Assembly (NCBI GenBank): GCA_002440225.1
Contig: DJSH01000076.1
Location: 310 to 31,094, forward strand
DNA: 30,785 nt
DNA from: Candidatus Segatella violae
GTDB lineage: Bacteria; Bacteroidota; Bacteroidia; Bacteroidales; Bacteroidaceae
Reading direction: 5' to 3'
Shown: one piece after another, positions 1 to 8,328 of the stretch
How the letters are laid out: every line of letters begins with the position of its first letter
How positions within the stretch are numbered: the stretch's first letter is position 1
Made by a program: the position numbers and the translations under genes
Notes under the pieces: model-generated
The model's database searches: none
What the model saw: the letters and a program-made list of their open reading frames with translations, nothing else
What the model was told of the DNA's origin: nothing

Positions 1-929
1 CCCATCATCTCTACGTGAGCAGGAACTGAAGAAGAACCTGCGAACTGAGCGTCAGAGTGCATACGACCCATAGTATCGGTCATACCGTAAGAAGCAGGAC
101 CAGCAGCCATGTTATCTGGGTGCAATGTACGACCAGTACCACCACCAGAAGCTACTGAGAAGTATGGCTTACCTGCAGCCAAACGCTCCTTCTTGTATGT
201 ACCAGCCACTGGGTGCTGGAAACGAGTAGGGTTGGTAGAGTTACCAGTGATTGATACATCTACGTTCTCCTTCCAGAGGATGGCAACACCCTCACGTACA
301 TCGTCAGCGCCATAGCACTTAACCTTAGCACGAGGACCGTCAGAGTAAGCGATTTCACGAACAACCTTCAACTCGCTTGTGTAGTAGTCGAACTTGGTCT
401 GTACGTATGTGAAACCGTTGATACGGCTGATGATCTGAGCAGCATCCTTGCCAAGACCGTTCAAGATAACGCGCAAAGGCTTTACACGTACCTTGTTTGC
501 CATCTCGGCAATCTTGATAGCACCCTCGGCAGCAGCGAATGACTCGTGACCTGCCAAGAAAGCGAAGCACTCTGTCTCCTCGCGGAGCAAACGAGCAGCC
601 AAGTTACCGTGGCCAAGACCTACCTTACGGTCGTCGGCTACAGAACCAGGGATACAGAAGCTCTGAAGACCGATACCGATAGCCTCGGCAGCGTCAGCAG
701 CACTCTTTACACCCTTCTTGATAGCGATGGCAGCACCAGCTACATACGCCCACTTAGCGTTCTCGAAGCAGATACGCTGAGTGTCTTCACACATCTGATA
801 AGGATCAACACCTGCGTCCTCGCAGATTTGATTAGCCTCTTCCAAGCTCTTGATACCGTTAGCATTAAGAGCAGCAAGAACTTGCTTCTCGCGACGTTCC
901 TGACTTTCGTAACTTACTTTTCTAATCAT
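1..929 (-). CDS. GGGtGRT-family protein, 3' end cut by the window edge
   Basis: The visible part is 309 residues, starting at the ATG at 929 and leaving the window still in frame, so the C-terminus is missing. I translated it directly from the minus strand. Residues 262-268 read GGGTGRT, the motif that names this uncharacterised family. The motif is followed by a conserved-looking stretch rich in Gly, Ser and Met. No signal peptide or membrane segment is seen. Cysteines are scattered and do not form a classic CxxC cluster site. The gene lies 15 bases after a NifU/IscU-like scaffold gene on the same strand, so the two are probably one transcript. The family has no established function that I know of. 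An iron-sulfur-dependent or iron-sulfur-assembly role is inferred only from the neighbour. Confidence 0.85.
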   Translation of the reverse strand, partial: MIRKVSYESQERREKQVLAALNANGIKSLEEANQICEDAGVDPYQMCEDTQRICFENAKWAYVAGAAIAIKKGVKSAADAAEAIGIGLQSFCIPGSVADDRKVGLGHGNLAARLLREETECFAFLAGHESFAAAEGAIKIAEMANKVRVKPLRVILNGLGKDAAQIISRINGFTYVQTKFDYYTSELKVVREIAYSDGPRAKVKCYGADDVREGVAILWKENVDVSITGNSTNPTRFQHPVAGTYKKERLAAGKPYFSVASGGGTGRTLHPDNMAAGPASYGMTDTMGRMHSDAQFAGSSSVPAHVEMM

Positions 930-944
930 ATCTGTATCTCCTTA

Positions 945-1646
945 TTATTCTTTACGTGGATCAATTGATTTAACAGCACCCTGCTCGGCGGTTGTGCGAC
1001 CGTAGCAACCTGTGAACTTCTTGACAGCCTCGTTGGCGTCCATACCGTTCTTGATTGCCTCCATCATCTTGCCGAGGTGAACATACTCATAACCACAAAC
1101 CTGGTTGTCCTTATCCAAGAACTGCTTTGTGATGTAACCCTCTGTCAATTCGAGGTAACGTGTACCCTTAGCTACAGTACCATAGAGAGTACCAGTCTGT
1201 GAACGAAGACCCTTGCCGAGGTCCTCAAGACCAGCGCCGATAACAAGACCGCCCTCAGAGAAAGCGCTCTGGCTACGACCGTAAACAATCTGGAGGAAGA
1301 GCTCGCGCATAGCTGTGTTGATAGCATCGCATACGAGGTCAGTGTTCAAAGCCTCAAGGATAGTCTTGCCTGGGAGAATCTCAGAAGCCATGGCAGCTGA
1401 GTGAGTCATACCAGTACAACCGATAGTCTCAACAAGAGCCTCCTGGATAACGCCCTCCTTGATGTTCAAGGAAAGCTTACAAGCACCCTGCTGAGGAGCA
1501 CACCAACCCACACCGTGAGTATAACCAGAGATGTCTTTGATCTCTTTTGCCTGAATCCATTTTCCCTCTTCAGGAATTGGAGCTGGTCCGTGGTTTGGAC
1601 CCTTAGCGACAACGCACATGTTGTCAACTTCTTTAGAATAGATCAT
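945..1646 (-). CDS. NifU/IscU-like iron-sulfur cluster assembly scaffold protein
   Basis: This 233-residue protein contains a NifU_N/IscU-like region. The cysteines visible there are C49 and C56 (in GWCAPQQGAC), C77 (in the GCTGMTHSA motif) and C106; C184 and C214 lie in a C-terminal extension. IscU-type scaffolds bind a nascent cluster through three cysteines, and C49 or C56, C77 and C106 are the candidates. The protein is about 100 residues longer than IscU. It lacks the NFU domain of full NifU and belongs to the longer scaffold-like variety paired with GGGtGRT proteins. No cysteine desulfurase gene lies in the window. The start at 1646 is chosen because a TACTTTTG promoter box lies about 60 bases upstream. 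Fold assignment is firm; a general scaffold role, rather than a dedicated one, is uncertain. Confidence 0.85.
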   Translation of the reverse strand: MIYSKEVDNMCVVAKGPNHGPAPIPEEGKWIQAKEIKDISGYTHGVGWCAPQQGACKLSLNIKEGVIQEALVETIGCTGMTHSAAMASEILPGKTILEALNTDLVCDAINTAMRELFLQIVYGRSQSAFSEGGLVIGAGLEDLGKGLRSQTGTLYGTVAKGTRYLELTEGYITKQFLDKDNQVCGYEYVHLGKMMEAIKNGMDANEAVKKFTGCYGRTTAEQGAVKSIDPRKE

Positions 1647-1707
1647 ATTCGCTAAAATTTATATTAATGAATATATAAATAAATGTTCTTGTACTTAATT
1701 CCGACCA

Positions 1708-1715
1708 CAAAAGTA
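1708..1715 (-). promoter_or_regulatory. -7 box of the promoter for the NifU-like/GGGtGRT operon
   Basis: Read on the minus strand this is TACTTTTG, an exact match to the Bacteroidetes TAnnTTTG -7 element, about 60 bases before the start codon. No good TTTG -33 box is seen at the usual distance, so confidence is moderate. Confidence 0.5.
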
Positions 1716-1787
1716 CAAAAAATCTGGGAAAAATACCTAAAAATGGGTATTCTTTTTAACTCTTTAACCTAATATTTAGATTTTTTC

Positions 1788-1818
1788 TTGTGTAAATGCA
1801 CAAATTCATGTATCTTTG
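1788..1818 (+). promoter_or_regulatory. Bacteroidetes-type promoter for the DUF4375 gene
   Basis: TATCTTTG at 1811-1818 matches the TAnnTTTG consensus. A TTG (CTTG) -33 element ends at 1790, giving a 20-base spacer. The ATG at 1849 follows 30 bases later. This placement rules out the in-frame TTG at 1816 as a start, since it lies inside the -7 box. Confidence 0.7.
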
Positions 1819-1848
1819 CAAACTGAAAATTGCAATTTTGATAAGGTT

Positions 1849-2355
1849 ATGACTGAAATAAAAATAAAAGATGCCAGCCTTCAGCAAGCTGCCGAAGCTG
1901 GTATGGACGAATTTGTAAAGGTCTTTGTAGATGCCGTCCGCAATGCCATCGGCGGTGAGCTCACGGCAGAGACGATGGGGCTGCTCAACAGCGACCAAAT
2001 CACCCTGCTTGCCTGGGACATCCTGCACGAGGAGATGATGGACGGGGGCATGATTCAGCTCATCCACAACGGATATGGCCCTTTCATCTGGAAAAATCCA
2101 ACCGACAAAGCCTTTCGCAACTGGGGCTTGCAAGACATCTACAAGCTCATCAACAAGAGCCACATGCTCTATAAGAACCACCACGAGGAGATAGAGGGCG
2201 ACATGAGCGACGAGGAGTTTATGGCGCTCTACGAGCGGCTGCCCGAGTTTGACGACTTCGACGATGTATTCGTAGAGAACGAGGAGGAATGGACGGCTCG
2301 CATCGCCTATTACATCGACGAGCATATCGACAATTTTGCAAAAATAGAGAAATGA
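1849..2355 (+). CDS. DUF4375/DMP19-like highly acidic protein
   Basis: This is a 168-residue cytoplasmic protein with no signal peptide or membrane segment. The pattern LLAWDILHEEMMDGGMIQ followed by HNGYGPF resembles the DUF4375 domain found in the DNA-mimic protein DMP19. It is strongly acidic: 36 Asp/Glu against 14 Lys/Arg, a net charge near -22. The acidity is concentrated in the C-terminal third, for example FDDFDDVFVENEEE. I chose the ATG at 1849 because the upstream in-frame TTG lies inside the promoter. The gene opens the run that continues with smpB and metH; a short hairpin with a triloop separates it from smpB. DNA or protein mimicry is only a possibility suggested by charge and family. 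Function is unknown. Confidence 0.75.
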   Translation: MTEIKIKDASLQQAAEAGMDEFVKVFVDAVRNAIGGELTAETMGLLNSDQITLLAWDILHEEMMDGGMIQLIHNGYGPFIWKNPTDKAFRNWGLQDIYKLINKSHMLYKNHHEEIEGDMSDEEFMALYERLPEFDDFDDVFVENEEEWTARIAYYIDEHIDNFAKIEK

Positions 2356-2357
2356 TG

Positions 2358-2374
2358 GGCGAAAGCTTTTCGCC
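2358..2374 (+). other. Short perfect hairpin between the DUF4375 gene and smpB
   Basis: GGCGAAA and TTTCGCC form a 7-bp stem around a 3-base loop just after the stop codon. No run of T follows, so it is a poor candidate for a full terminator. It may be an mRNA-stabilising or attenuating structure. Confidence 0.35.
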
Positions 2375-2397
2375 GCTTTAATATTATAATAAGGTAT

Positions 2398-2877
2398 ATG
2401 AACAAGCAAGAACAGGAACTTCGCAAGAAGAGTCCGATACAGATACGCAACAAGAAGGCATCGTTCGAGTACTTCTTCGTTGACACTTACACTGCGGGCA
2501 TTGTGCTCACGGGCACCGAGATCAAGTCTATCCGCAACGGAAAGGCTTCGCTCGTAGATAGTTATTGCGACTTTTACCAGGGGGAGCTTTGGGTGAAAGG
2601 CATGAATATCTCTCCTTACTTCTACGGTTCGTTCTCCAATCACGAGGCGCGCAGAGACCGCAAGTTGCTGCTTACCAAGCGTGAGCTCCACCGATTGGAG
2701 GAGGACAGCAAGCAGCCAGGATTCACCATCGTGCCAACGCTCATCTTCATCGACGACCATGGGCGCGCCAAGGTAGACATCGCCCTGTGCAAGGGTAAGA
2801 AAGAGTATGACAAGCGACAGACCCTGAAGGAGAAGGAAGACCGCCGAGAAATGGACAGGGCCATCAAGCACTATTAG
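2398..2877 (+). CDS. smpB: SsrA-binding protein SmpB
   Basis: This 159-residue protein binds the tRNA-like part of tmRNA and brings it to stalled ribosomes in trans-translation. The family pattern is clear: IRNKKASFEYF near the N-terminus, then TAGIVLTGTEIKSIR, then DSYCDF, then HEARRDRKLLL, and a basic tail containing KKEYDKR and ending RAIKHY. Length matches the family. The ATG at 2398 gives the usual N-terminus. No promoter box is visible in the 42-base gap before it, so it is probably read with the DUF4375 gene. metH follows after only 6 bases, which suggests co-transcription. The tmRNA gene itself is not in the window. Confidence 0.97.
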   Translation: MNKQEQELRKKSPIQIRNKKASFEYFFVDTYTAGIVLTGTEIKSIRNGKASLVDSYCDFYQGELWVKGMNISPYFYGSFSNHEARRDRKLLLTKRELHRLEEDSKQPGFTIVPTLIFIDDHGRAKVDIALCKGKKEYDKRQTLKEKEDRREMDRAIKHY

Positions 2878-2883
2878 AAAACT

Positions 2884-5673
2884 ATGAAAAAGGACATTAG
2901 AGAGATAGCAAAAGAAAGAATCCTAGTCTTGGATGGCGCCATGGGTACGGAGATACAGAAGTTCAACCTCACCGAGGCAGACTTTCGTGGCGATAGATTC
3001 CAAGACCAGCCGGGGCAGATGAAGGGCAACAACGACATGCTCAACATCACGCGTCCCGACGTGATTTCCACAATATACCGCAATTACTTGGAGGCTGGCG
3101 CCGACATCATCACGGCCAACACCTTCTCGTCGCAGCGCATTTCGCAAGCCGATTATCACTTGGAGGATTGCGCCCGTGAGATGGCCTACGAGGGAGCTAG
3201 GCTGGCTCGCATCGAGTGCGACAAGTATTCCACGCCCGACAAGCCTCGGTTTGTGGCTGGCGACGTGGGACCTACCAACAAGACTTGCTCCATGAGCCCG
3301 GACGTGAGCAATCCTGCCGCCCGAGAGATTACATACGATGAGCTCTTCGACGATTGCTGCGAGCAAATCGACGGTCTCATCGAGGGTGGGGCCGACATCA
3401 TCCTGATAGAGACCATCTTTGATACGCTCAACTGCAAGGCGATGATAGACGCTGCGCTCACCATGATGAAGAAGCATGGCGTGGAGCTGCCTATCATGAT
3501 AAGCATGACGGTGAGCGACTTGGCTGGTCGCACCCTGAGCGGACAGACGGTGGATGCCTTCTTGGCAAGTCTCTCTCCCTATCCGATATTCTCCTTCGGC
3601 ATGAACTGCGCCTTCGGAGCCCCACAGATGAAGCCTTTCATCGAGCATATCGCCAAGGTGTCGCCCTATTTCGTCAGTGCGCATCCCAATGCCGGATTAC
3701 CTAACGAGATGGGCCAATATGATGAGACGCCAGAGAGTATGGCTCCGCAAATCGCCGAATTCATCGACGAAGGCATCGTCAATATTATCGGTGGATGTTG
3801 CGGCACAACTCCCGATTTCATCGCTCGTTATGCCGAGTTGGTGAAGGGGAAGAAACCCCATCAGGTGGCAGAGAAACCACAATATATGTGGCTTTCGGGT
3901 CTCGACCTGTTGCAGGTCGATGACTCCGTACATTTGCCCGTAGACGCAGCTCGTTTCGTAAATGTCGGCGAACGCTGTAACGTGGCTGGTAGCAGGAAGT
4001 TCCTGCGTTTGATTAATGAAAAGAATTACGAGGAAGCCATCGGCATCGCACGTAAGCAGGTAGCTGATGGAGCGGCAGTGGTCGATGTGAACATGGACGA
4101 CGGACTGCTCGACGCCAAGGCCGAGATGGTGAATTTCCTCAACATGATAGCCGCCGAGCCAGATGTGGCTCGCGTACCTATTATGATAGACTCCTCCAAG
4201 TGGGATGTCATCGTGGCAGGTTTGAAGTGCTGCCAAGGCAAGTGCATTGTCAACAGTATTTCGCTGAAGGAGGGCGAGGAGGTGTTCCTCTCTCATGCCC
4301 GCGACGTGATGCGCTATGGGGCAGCCGTGGTGGTGATGTGTTTTGACGAGATTGGTCAGGCCACCACCTACGAGCGACGCATCGAGATAGCCGAGCGCGC
4401 TTACCATCTGTTGGTGGACAAGCTGGGCATGAACCCGCTCGACATTATCTTCGACCCCAATGTGCTCGCCATCGCCACCGGTATGGAGGAGCACGACAAC
4501 TATGCCGTGGAGTTTATTCGTGCCACCAAGTGGATTCACGAGAATCTGCCCGGAGCCCACGTCAGTGGTGGTGTGAGCAACCTTTCCTTCTCCTTCCGTG
4601 GTAATACCTACATACGAGAGGCCATACATTGCGTGTTCCTGCATCACGCTCAACAAGTTGGTATGGACTTTGGAATCGTAAATGCCAAAGCTAGAATGGA
4701 TTACAATAAGTTGCCTCAAGAACAGCTTCAGCTGATTGAGGATGTTGTGCTGAACCGCCGAAAGGGTGCCGCCGACGAACTCATCGAGCTTGCCGCCGAA
4801 ATTAAGGAGAAGGCAGATGCCGCCAAAGCCGCTGCCAAGGCTGGTGGGGTGGCACCTAAGAAGCCTGCCGCTCCAGAGTGGCGCAAGGATACGGTGGAGG
4901 ATCGATTGAAATATGCCCTGCGCAAGGGCATCTCTGAATTTTTGCCACAGGACATCGACGAGGCCTTGAAGAATTATCCACATGCCGTGAATGTCATCGA
5001 AGGGCCTCTGATGGATGGCATGAACGAGGTGGGCGAACTCTTCGGCGAAGGCAAGATGTTCCTGCCCCAAGTGGTGAAGACCGCTCGCACGATGAAATCG
5101 GCAGTTTCTATACTTCAGCCCCATATCGAGGCCGAAAACTCCGGCTCTTCGACCAAGGCTGGCAAGATATTGATGGCAACGGTGAAAGGCGACGTACACG
5201 ACATCGGAAAGAACATCGTGTGCGTGGTGATGTCGTGCAACAACTATGACATCATCGACCTCGGTGTGATGGTGCCTGCCGAGCAAATCGTGAAAAAAGC
5301 CATCGAGGAGAAGGTGGATGCCATCGGTCTGAGCGGTCTTATCACGCCTTCGCTGGAGGAGATGGTGAATACGGCGCGTGCCATGCAGAAGGCTGGCTTG
5401 CGCATACCTATCATGGTTGGTGGAGCCACTACCAGCGAGCTGCATGTGGCGTTGAAGATTGCCCCGGAATACGACGGTCCTGTCATCTGGGTGAAGGATG
5501 CCTCGCTCAATGCCGGCATCTGCGCTAGATTCCTCAATGAGACGGAACGCCCCAAGTTTATCGCCGAACTCAACGAGCGATATGAGAGACTTCGCCAAGA
5601 GTATCATCAGGAACAGGCTAAGATAGCCTCGCTCAATGAGGCGAGAAAAAACAAGATTCAACTAGATTTTTAG
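2884..5673 (+). CDS. metH: Cobalamin-dependent methionine synthase lacking the activation domain
   Basis: This 929-residue cytoplasmic enzyme transfers a methyl group from methyltetrahydrofolate via cobalamin to homocysteine. Domains in order: homocysteine-binding (about 1-325), with LDGAMGTEIQ and zinc ligands C242, C305 and C306; pterin-binding (about 355-610), with NVGERCNVAGSRKF; an Ala/Lys-rich linker (about 640-665); the cobalamin cap (about 670-745); and the B12-binding fold (about 757-890), with D770-x-H772-x-x-G775 and the lower SG and GGATTS motifs. Only about 40 residues follow. The roughly 330-residue C-terminal SAM-binding reactivation domain of the E. coli protein (about 1,227 residues) is absent, and the next gene does not supply it. 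The gene lies 6 bases after smpB and 4 before the HAD gene. No cobalamin riboswitch is seen upstream. Confidence 0.96.
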   Translation: MKKDIREIAKERILVLDGAMGTEIQKFNLTEADFRGDRFQDQPGQMKGNNDMLNITRPDVISTIYRNYLEAGADIITANTFSSQRISQADYHLEDCAREMAYEGARLARIECDKYSTPDKPRFVAGDVGPTNKTCSMSPDVSNPAAREITYDELFDDCCEQIDGLIEGGADIILIETIFDTLNCKAMIDAALTMMKKHGVELPIMISMTVSDLAGRTLSGQTVDAFLASLSPYPIFSFGMNCAFGAPQMKPFIEHIAKVSPYFVSAHPNAGLPNEMGQYDETPESMAPQIAEFIDEGIVNIIGGCCGTTPDFIARYAELVKGKKPHQVAEKPQYMWLSGLDLLQVDDSVHLPVDAARFVNVGERCNVAGSRKFLRLINEKNYEEAIGIARKQVADGAAVVDVNMDDGLLDAKAEMVNFLNMIAAEPDVARVPIMIDSSKWDVIVAGLKCCQGKCIVNSISLKEGEEVFLSHARDVMRYGAAVVVMCFDEIGQATTYERRIEIAERAYHLLVDKLGMNPLDIIFDPNVLAIATGMEEHDNYAVEFIRATKWIHENLPGAHVSGGVSNLSFSFRGNTYIREAIHCVFLHHAQQVGMDFGIVNAKARMDYNKLPQEQLQLIEDVVLNRRKGAADELIELAAEIKEKADAAKAAAKAGGVAPKKPAAPEWRKDTVEDRLKYALRKGISEFLPQDIDEALKNYPHAVNVIEGPLMDGMNEVGELFGEGKMFLPQVVKTARTMKSAVSILQPHIEAENSGSSTKAGKILMATVKGDVHDIGKNIVCVVMSCNNYDIIDLGVMVPAEQIVKKAIEEKVDAIGLSGLITPSLEEMVNTARAMQKAGLRIPIMVGGATTSELHVALKIAPEYDGPVIWVKDASLNAGICARFLNETERPKFIAELNERYERLRQEYHQEQAKIASLNEARKNKIQLDF

Positions 5674-5677
5674 GATA

Positions 5678-6298
5678 ATGATAAAAACTGTAATTTTCGA
5701 TATGGGTGGCGTGATCATCACTATCGACAACGAGGAGCCGAAAAAACGCTTCCTTGAATTGGGACTTACCGAGTTTGCCAATCGTATGAACCCTTATAAA
5801 CAGAGTGGCTTGAATGGTGAACTGGAGGAGGGAAAAGTCAGTGAGGAAGAGTATCGTCTTGCCATCTGCAATGAGTTGGGAAAAGACGTGAGCTTCGAAC
5901 AGCTGCAACATTGCTGGATGGGGTATATGAAAGAGGTTCCTGCCCGCAAGTTGATGACCATCAAGAACCTGCGCAAGCAGGGCTATCGCGTCATCCTCTT
6001 GTCGAATACCAACCCATACGTCTCGGCATGGACCGACAGCAACGACTTTTCTGGCGACGGCCATCCCATCCAAGACTATTTCGATGCTATCTATCGTAGC
6101 TATGAGGTGAAATACATGAAACCAGACGAAAATTTCTTCCGCTATGTGATGGCCCAGGAAAAGGCGTTGCCGGAAGAGTGTCTGTTCATAGACGACGGAC
6201 CTCGCAACTGCTGTGCCGCCTCCGAGCTGGGCATCTTCACCTATTGCCCACAGAACGGCGAGGACTGGTGCGACAAGATTTATAACTATCTGAAGTAA
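5678..6298 (+). CDS. HAD-superfamily (YihX-like) phosphatase
   Basis: This 206-residue protein has the four HAD motifs: FDMGGV (nucleophile D8), LLSNTN (S109), K148 in KYMKPD, and FIDDG (D172, D173). The motif I residue two places after D8 is Gly rather than the general acid/base Asp. That is typical of the YihX/epoxide-hydrolase-N-terminal branch of subfamily IA, whose YihX member acts on glucose-1-phosphate. The protein is cytoplasmic. It starts 4 bases after the metH stop, so it is very likely co-transcribed, but nothing shows a link to methionine metabolism. The substrate cannot be read from the sequence. Confidence 0.85.
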   Translation: MIKTVIFDMGGVIITIDNEEPKKRFLELGLTEFANRMNPYKQSGLNGELEEGKVSEEEYRLAICNELGKDVSFEQLQHCWMGYMKEVPARKLMTIKNLRKQGYRVILLSNTNPYVSAWTDSNDFSGDGHPIQDYFDAIYRSYEVKYMKPDENFFRYVMAQEKALPEECLFIDDGPRNCCAASELGIFTYCPQNGEDWCDKIYNYLK

Positions 6299-6346
6299 GG
6301 TTTCTCGCCAAGACGTATAAATTAAGGTAAATAATCGACGAATAAT

Positions 6347-6377
6347 TTTGAAATTTGCAATAAATGATGTACTTTTG
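6347..6377 (+). promoter_or_regulatory. Bacteroidetes-type promoter for map-tsaD-pncC
   Basis: TTTG at 6347-6350, a 19-base spacer, and TACTTTTG at 6370-6377. The map ATG at 6405 lies 27 bases downstream. This argues against longer N-terminal reading starting inside the promoter. Confidence 0.75.
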
Positions 6378-6404
6378 CAGTCGAAATCAATAATATATAA
6401 GATA

Positions 6405-7265
6405 ATGGCAAAGAAGAAAAGATGGCATTGCTTGCCTGGACAGCCTATCACAGAGCTCGACAAGCAGGTGATGTATTGGGAAAACAAGGGTAAGCTCGTG
6501 CCTACCCGCGACTTGATTAAGACCCCTGAGCAGATAGAGGGCATTCGCAAGAGTGGTGTTGTCAACACCGGTTGCCTCGATGCCGTGGCGGAGGCTATCC
6601 ATCCTGGAATGAACACTCAGGAGATTGACGATATTTGCATGGCTTATTGCAAGGAGCACAATGCCATTCCTGCTTGCTTGGGATACGAGGGCTATCCTAA
6701 GAGTGTGTGCACCAGCATCAATGAGGTGGTGTGCCATGGTATCCCAAAAGAGGAGGATGTGCTACAGGAGGGCGACATCGTGAACGTGGATATGACGACC
6801 ATCGTGGATGGCTACTATGCTGATGCAAGCCGCATGTTCATCGTGGGTGGCAAGACCACGCCTGAGAAGGAACAGTTGGTACGCGTGGCGAAGGAATGCC
6901 TCGACCTCGGTGCCGAGGTGGCTAAGCCATATAGCTTTGTGGGCGACATCGGCCATGCCATCGAGAAACATTGCAAGAAATATGGCTATGGTGTGGTTCG
7001 CGACCTCTGTGGCCATGGCGTCGGCATCCAGTTCCACGAGGAGCCGGAGGTGCTTCATTATGGACACAAGGGCACGGGCATGTTGCTCGTCCCAGGCATG
7101 GTGTTCACCATCGAGCCTATGATAAACATGGGTACTTGGAAGGTATTCATCGACGCCGACGACCCATACGGATGGGAGGTGATCACTGGCGATGAGAAAC
7201 CATCTGCACAGTGGGAACACACCTTCGTGATGACTGAGCACGGTGTGGAAATCTTGACGCATTAA
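6405..7265 (+). CDS. map: Type I methionine aminopeptidase
   Basis: This 286-residue metalloenzyme removes the N-terminal methionine from nascent proteins. The five metal ligands align with the family: D129 and D140 (VDMTTIVDGYYAD), H204 (CGHGVG), E237 (FTIEPM) and E271 (QWEHT). The substrate-binding H111 is in CHGIP. Compared with the roughly 264-residue E. coli enzyme there is an extra N-terminal segment of about 40 residues, rich in Lys and Trp, before the pita-bread domain. I start at the ATG at 6405 because upstream in-frame codons fall within the promoter. tsaD follows after 14 bases, so map, tsaD and pncC look like one operon. Confidence 0.96.
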   Translation: MAKKKRWHCLPGQPITELDKQVMYWENKGKLVPTRDLIKTPEQIEGIRKSGVVNTGCLDAVAEAIHPGMNTQEIDDICMAYCKEHNAIPACLGYEGYPKSVCTSINEVVCHGIPKEEDVLQEGDIVNVDMTTIVDGYYADASRMFIVGGKTTPEKEQLVRVAKECLDLGAEVAKPYSFVGDIGHAIEKHCKKYGYGVVRDLCGHGVGIQFHEEPEVLHYGHKGTGMLLVPGMVFTIEPMINMGTWKVFIDADDPYGWEVITGDEKPSAQWEHTFVMTEHGVEILTH

Positions 7266-7279
7266 AATCCATTCATGTT

Positions 7280-8314
7280 ATGGAAGATAAGAAGGATATT
7301 TATATATTAGGTATAGAGAGCAGCTGCGACGATACCTCTGCCGCAGTGCTCAAGAACGGAGTGTTGCTGAGCAACGTGACCGCTTCGCAGGAAGTGCATC
7401 GCGCATACGGCGGCGTGGTGCCAGAGCTGGCTTCGCGTGCCCATCAGCAGAATGTGGTGCCAGTTGTAGACCAGGCCATCGCCCGTGCGGGCATCAAGAA
7501 GGAAGACCTCTCGGCTGTGGCTTTCACCCGTGGACCGGGCTTGATGGGCTCCTTGCTCGTCGGCGTAAGCTTCGCCAAGGGCTTTGCTCGTGCGCTCAAC
7601 ATCCCGCTCATCGACGTGAATCACTTGCAGGGGCATGTGATGGCTCACTTCATCAAGGAGAGCGACGATGACAACAGCGCGCCTCCTTTCCCATTCATTT
7701 GCTTGCTCGTAAGTGGCGGCAACTCTCAAATCGTGAAGGTGAACGCCTACAACGACATGCAGGTGCTCGGCCAAACCATCGACGATGCGGCAGGCGAGGC
7801 CATCGACAAGTGTGCCAAGGTGCTGGAGTGGGGATACCCAGGCGGTCCTATCGTCGACAAGTATGCTCGCCAGGGCAATCCGAAGGCGTTCACTTTTGCC
7901 GAGCCTCATATCCCAGGCATGAACTATAGTTTCTCTGGATTCAAGACCAGCTTCCTTTACAATATGCGCAAATGGGTGGCGGAAGACCCTGATTTCGTAG
8001 AGAAGAACAAGTATGACTTGGCTGCAAGCATCGAGTTTACCATCGTCGACATCCTGATGAAGAAACTCCGTATGGCTGTGAAGCAGACGGGCATCAAGCA
8101 TGTGGCTGTGGCTGGCGGCGTGTCTGCCAACAATGGTCTTCGCAATGCCTTCCGCGACCATGCCAAGCGATATGGCTGGACCATCTATATCCCTAAGTTC
8201 AGCTATACCACCGACAATGCGGCGATGATAGGCTGTGTTGGTACCTTCAAGTATCGCGACGGAGATTTCGCCACGATAGACTTGCCAGCATACAGCAAAG
8301 TGACATTTAAGTAA
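7280..8314 (+). CDS. tsaD: tRNA N6-threonylcarbamoyladenosine synthase subunit TsaD
   Basis: This 344-residue Kae1/TsaD protein transfers the threonylcarbamoyl group to A37 of ANN-decoding tRNAs, working with TsaB and TsaE. The N-terminus LGIESSCDDTSAA, the stretch GGVVPELASRAH, the metal-binding H115 and H119 in NHLQGH, and the late ASNHSK-type region (GGVSANNGLR, TDNAAMIG) are all present. Length matches the bacterial family. It is cytoplasmic. It lies 14 bases after map and 14 before pncC. TsaB, TsaC and TsaE genes are not in the window. Confidence 0.97.
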   Translation: MEDKKDIYILGIESSCDDTSAAVLKNGVLLSNVTASQEVHRAYGGVVPELASRAHQQNVVPVVDQAIARAGIKKEDLSAVAFTRGPGLMGSLLVGVSFAKGFARALNIPLIDVNHLQGHVMAHFIKESDDDNSAPPFPFICLLVSGGNSQIVKVNAYNDMQVLGQTIDDAAGEAIDKCAKVLEWGYPGGPIVDKYARQGNPKAFTFAEPHIPGMNYSFSGFKTSFLYNMRKWVAEDPDFVEKNKYDLAASIEFTIVDILMKKLRMAVKQTGIKHVAVAGGVSANNGLRNAFRDHAKRYGWTIYIPKFSYTTDNAAMIGCVGTFKYRDGDFATIDLPAYSKVTFK

Positions 8315-8328
8315 AAAACAACAGAACA

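Noticed and set aside
1816..1848. TTG at 1816 as the DUF4375 start
   Set aside because: The codon is inside the -7 promoter box. The ATG at 1849 fits both promoter spacing and the protein.
1756..2871. A 371-codon minus-strand frame opposite the DUF4375 gene and smpB
   Set aside because: Both plus-strand genes are recognisable families with a promoter. The minus frame matches nothing I know and crosses the intergenic gap.
3697..5661. A 654-codon open frame on the minus strand opposite metH
   Set aside because: It is the complement of a clear metH reading frame and shows no domain or start-site support. Long antisense frames are common opposite genes with this codon bias.
5674..6298. The HAD gene as a split-off activation domain of MetH
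   Set aside because: It has complete HAD phosphatase motifs and no resemblance to the SAM-binding activation domain.
5633..6616. A long minus-strand frame opposite the HAD gene and the start of map
   Set aside because: It covers the map promoter and two well-supported plus genes and has no family features.
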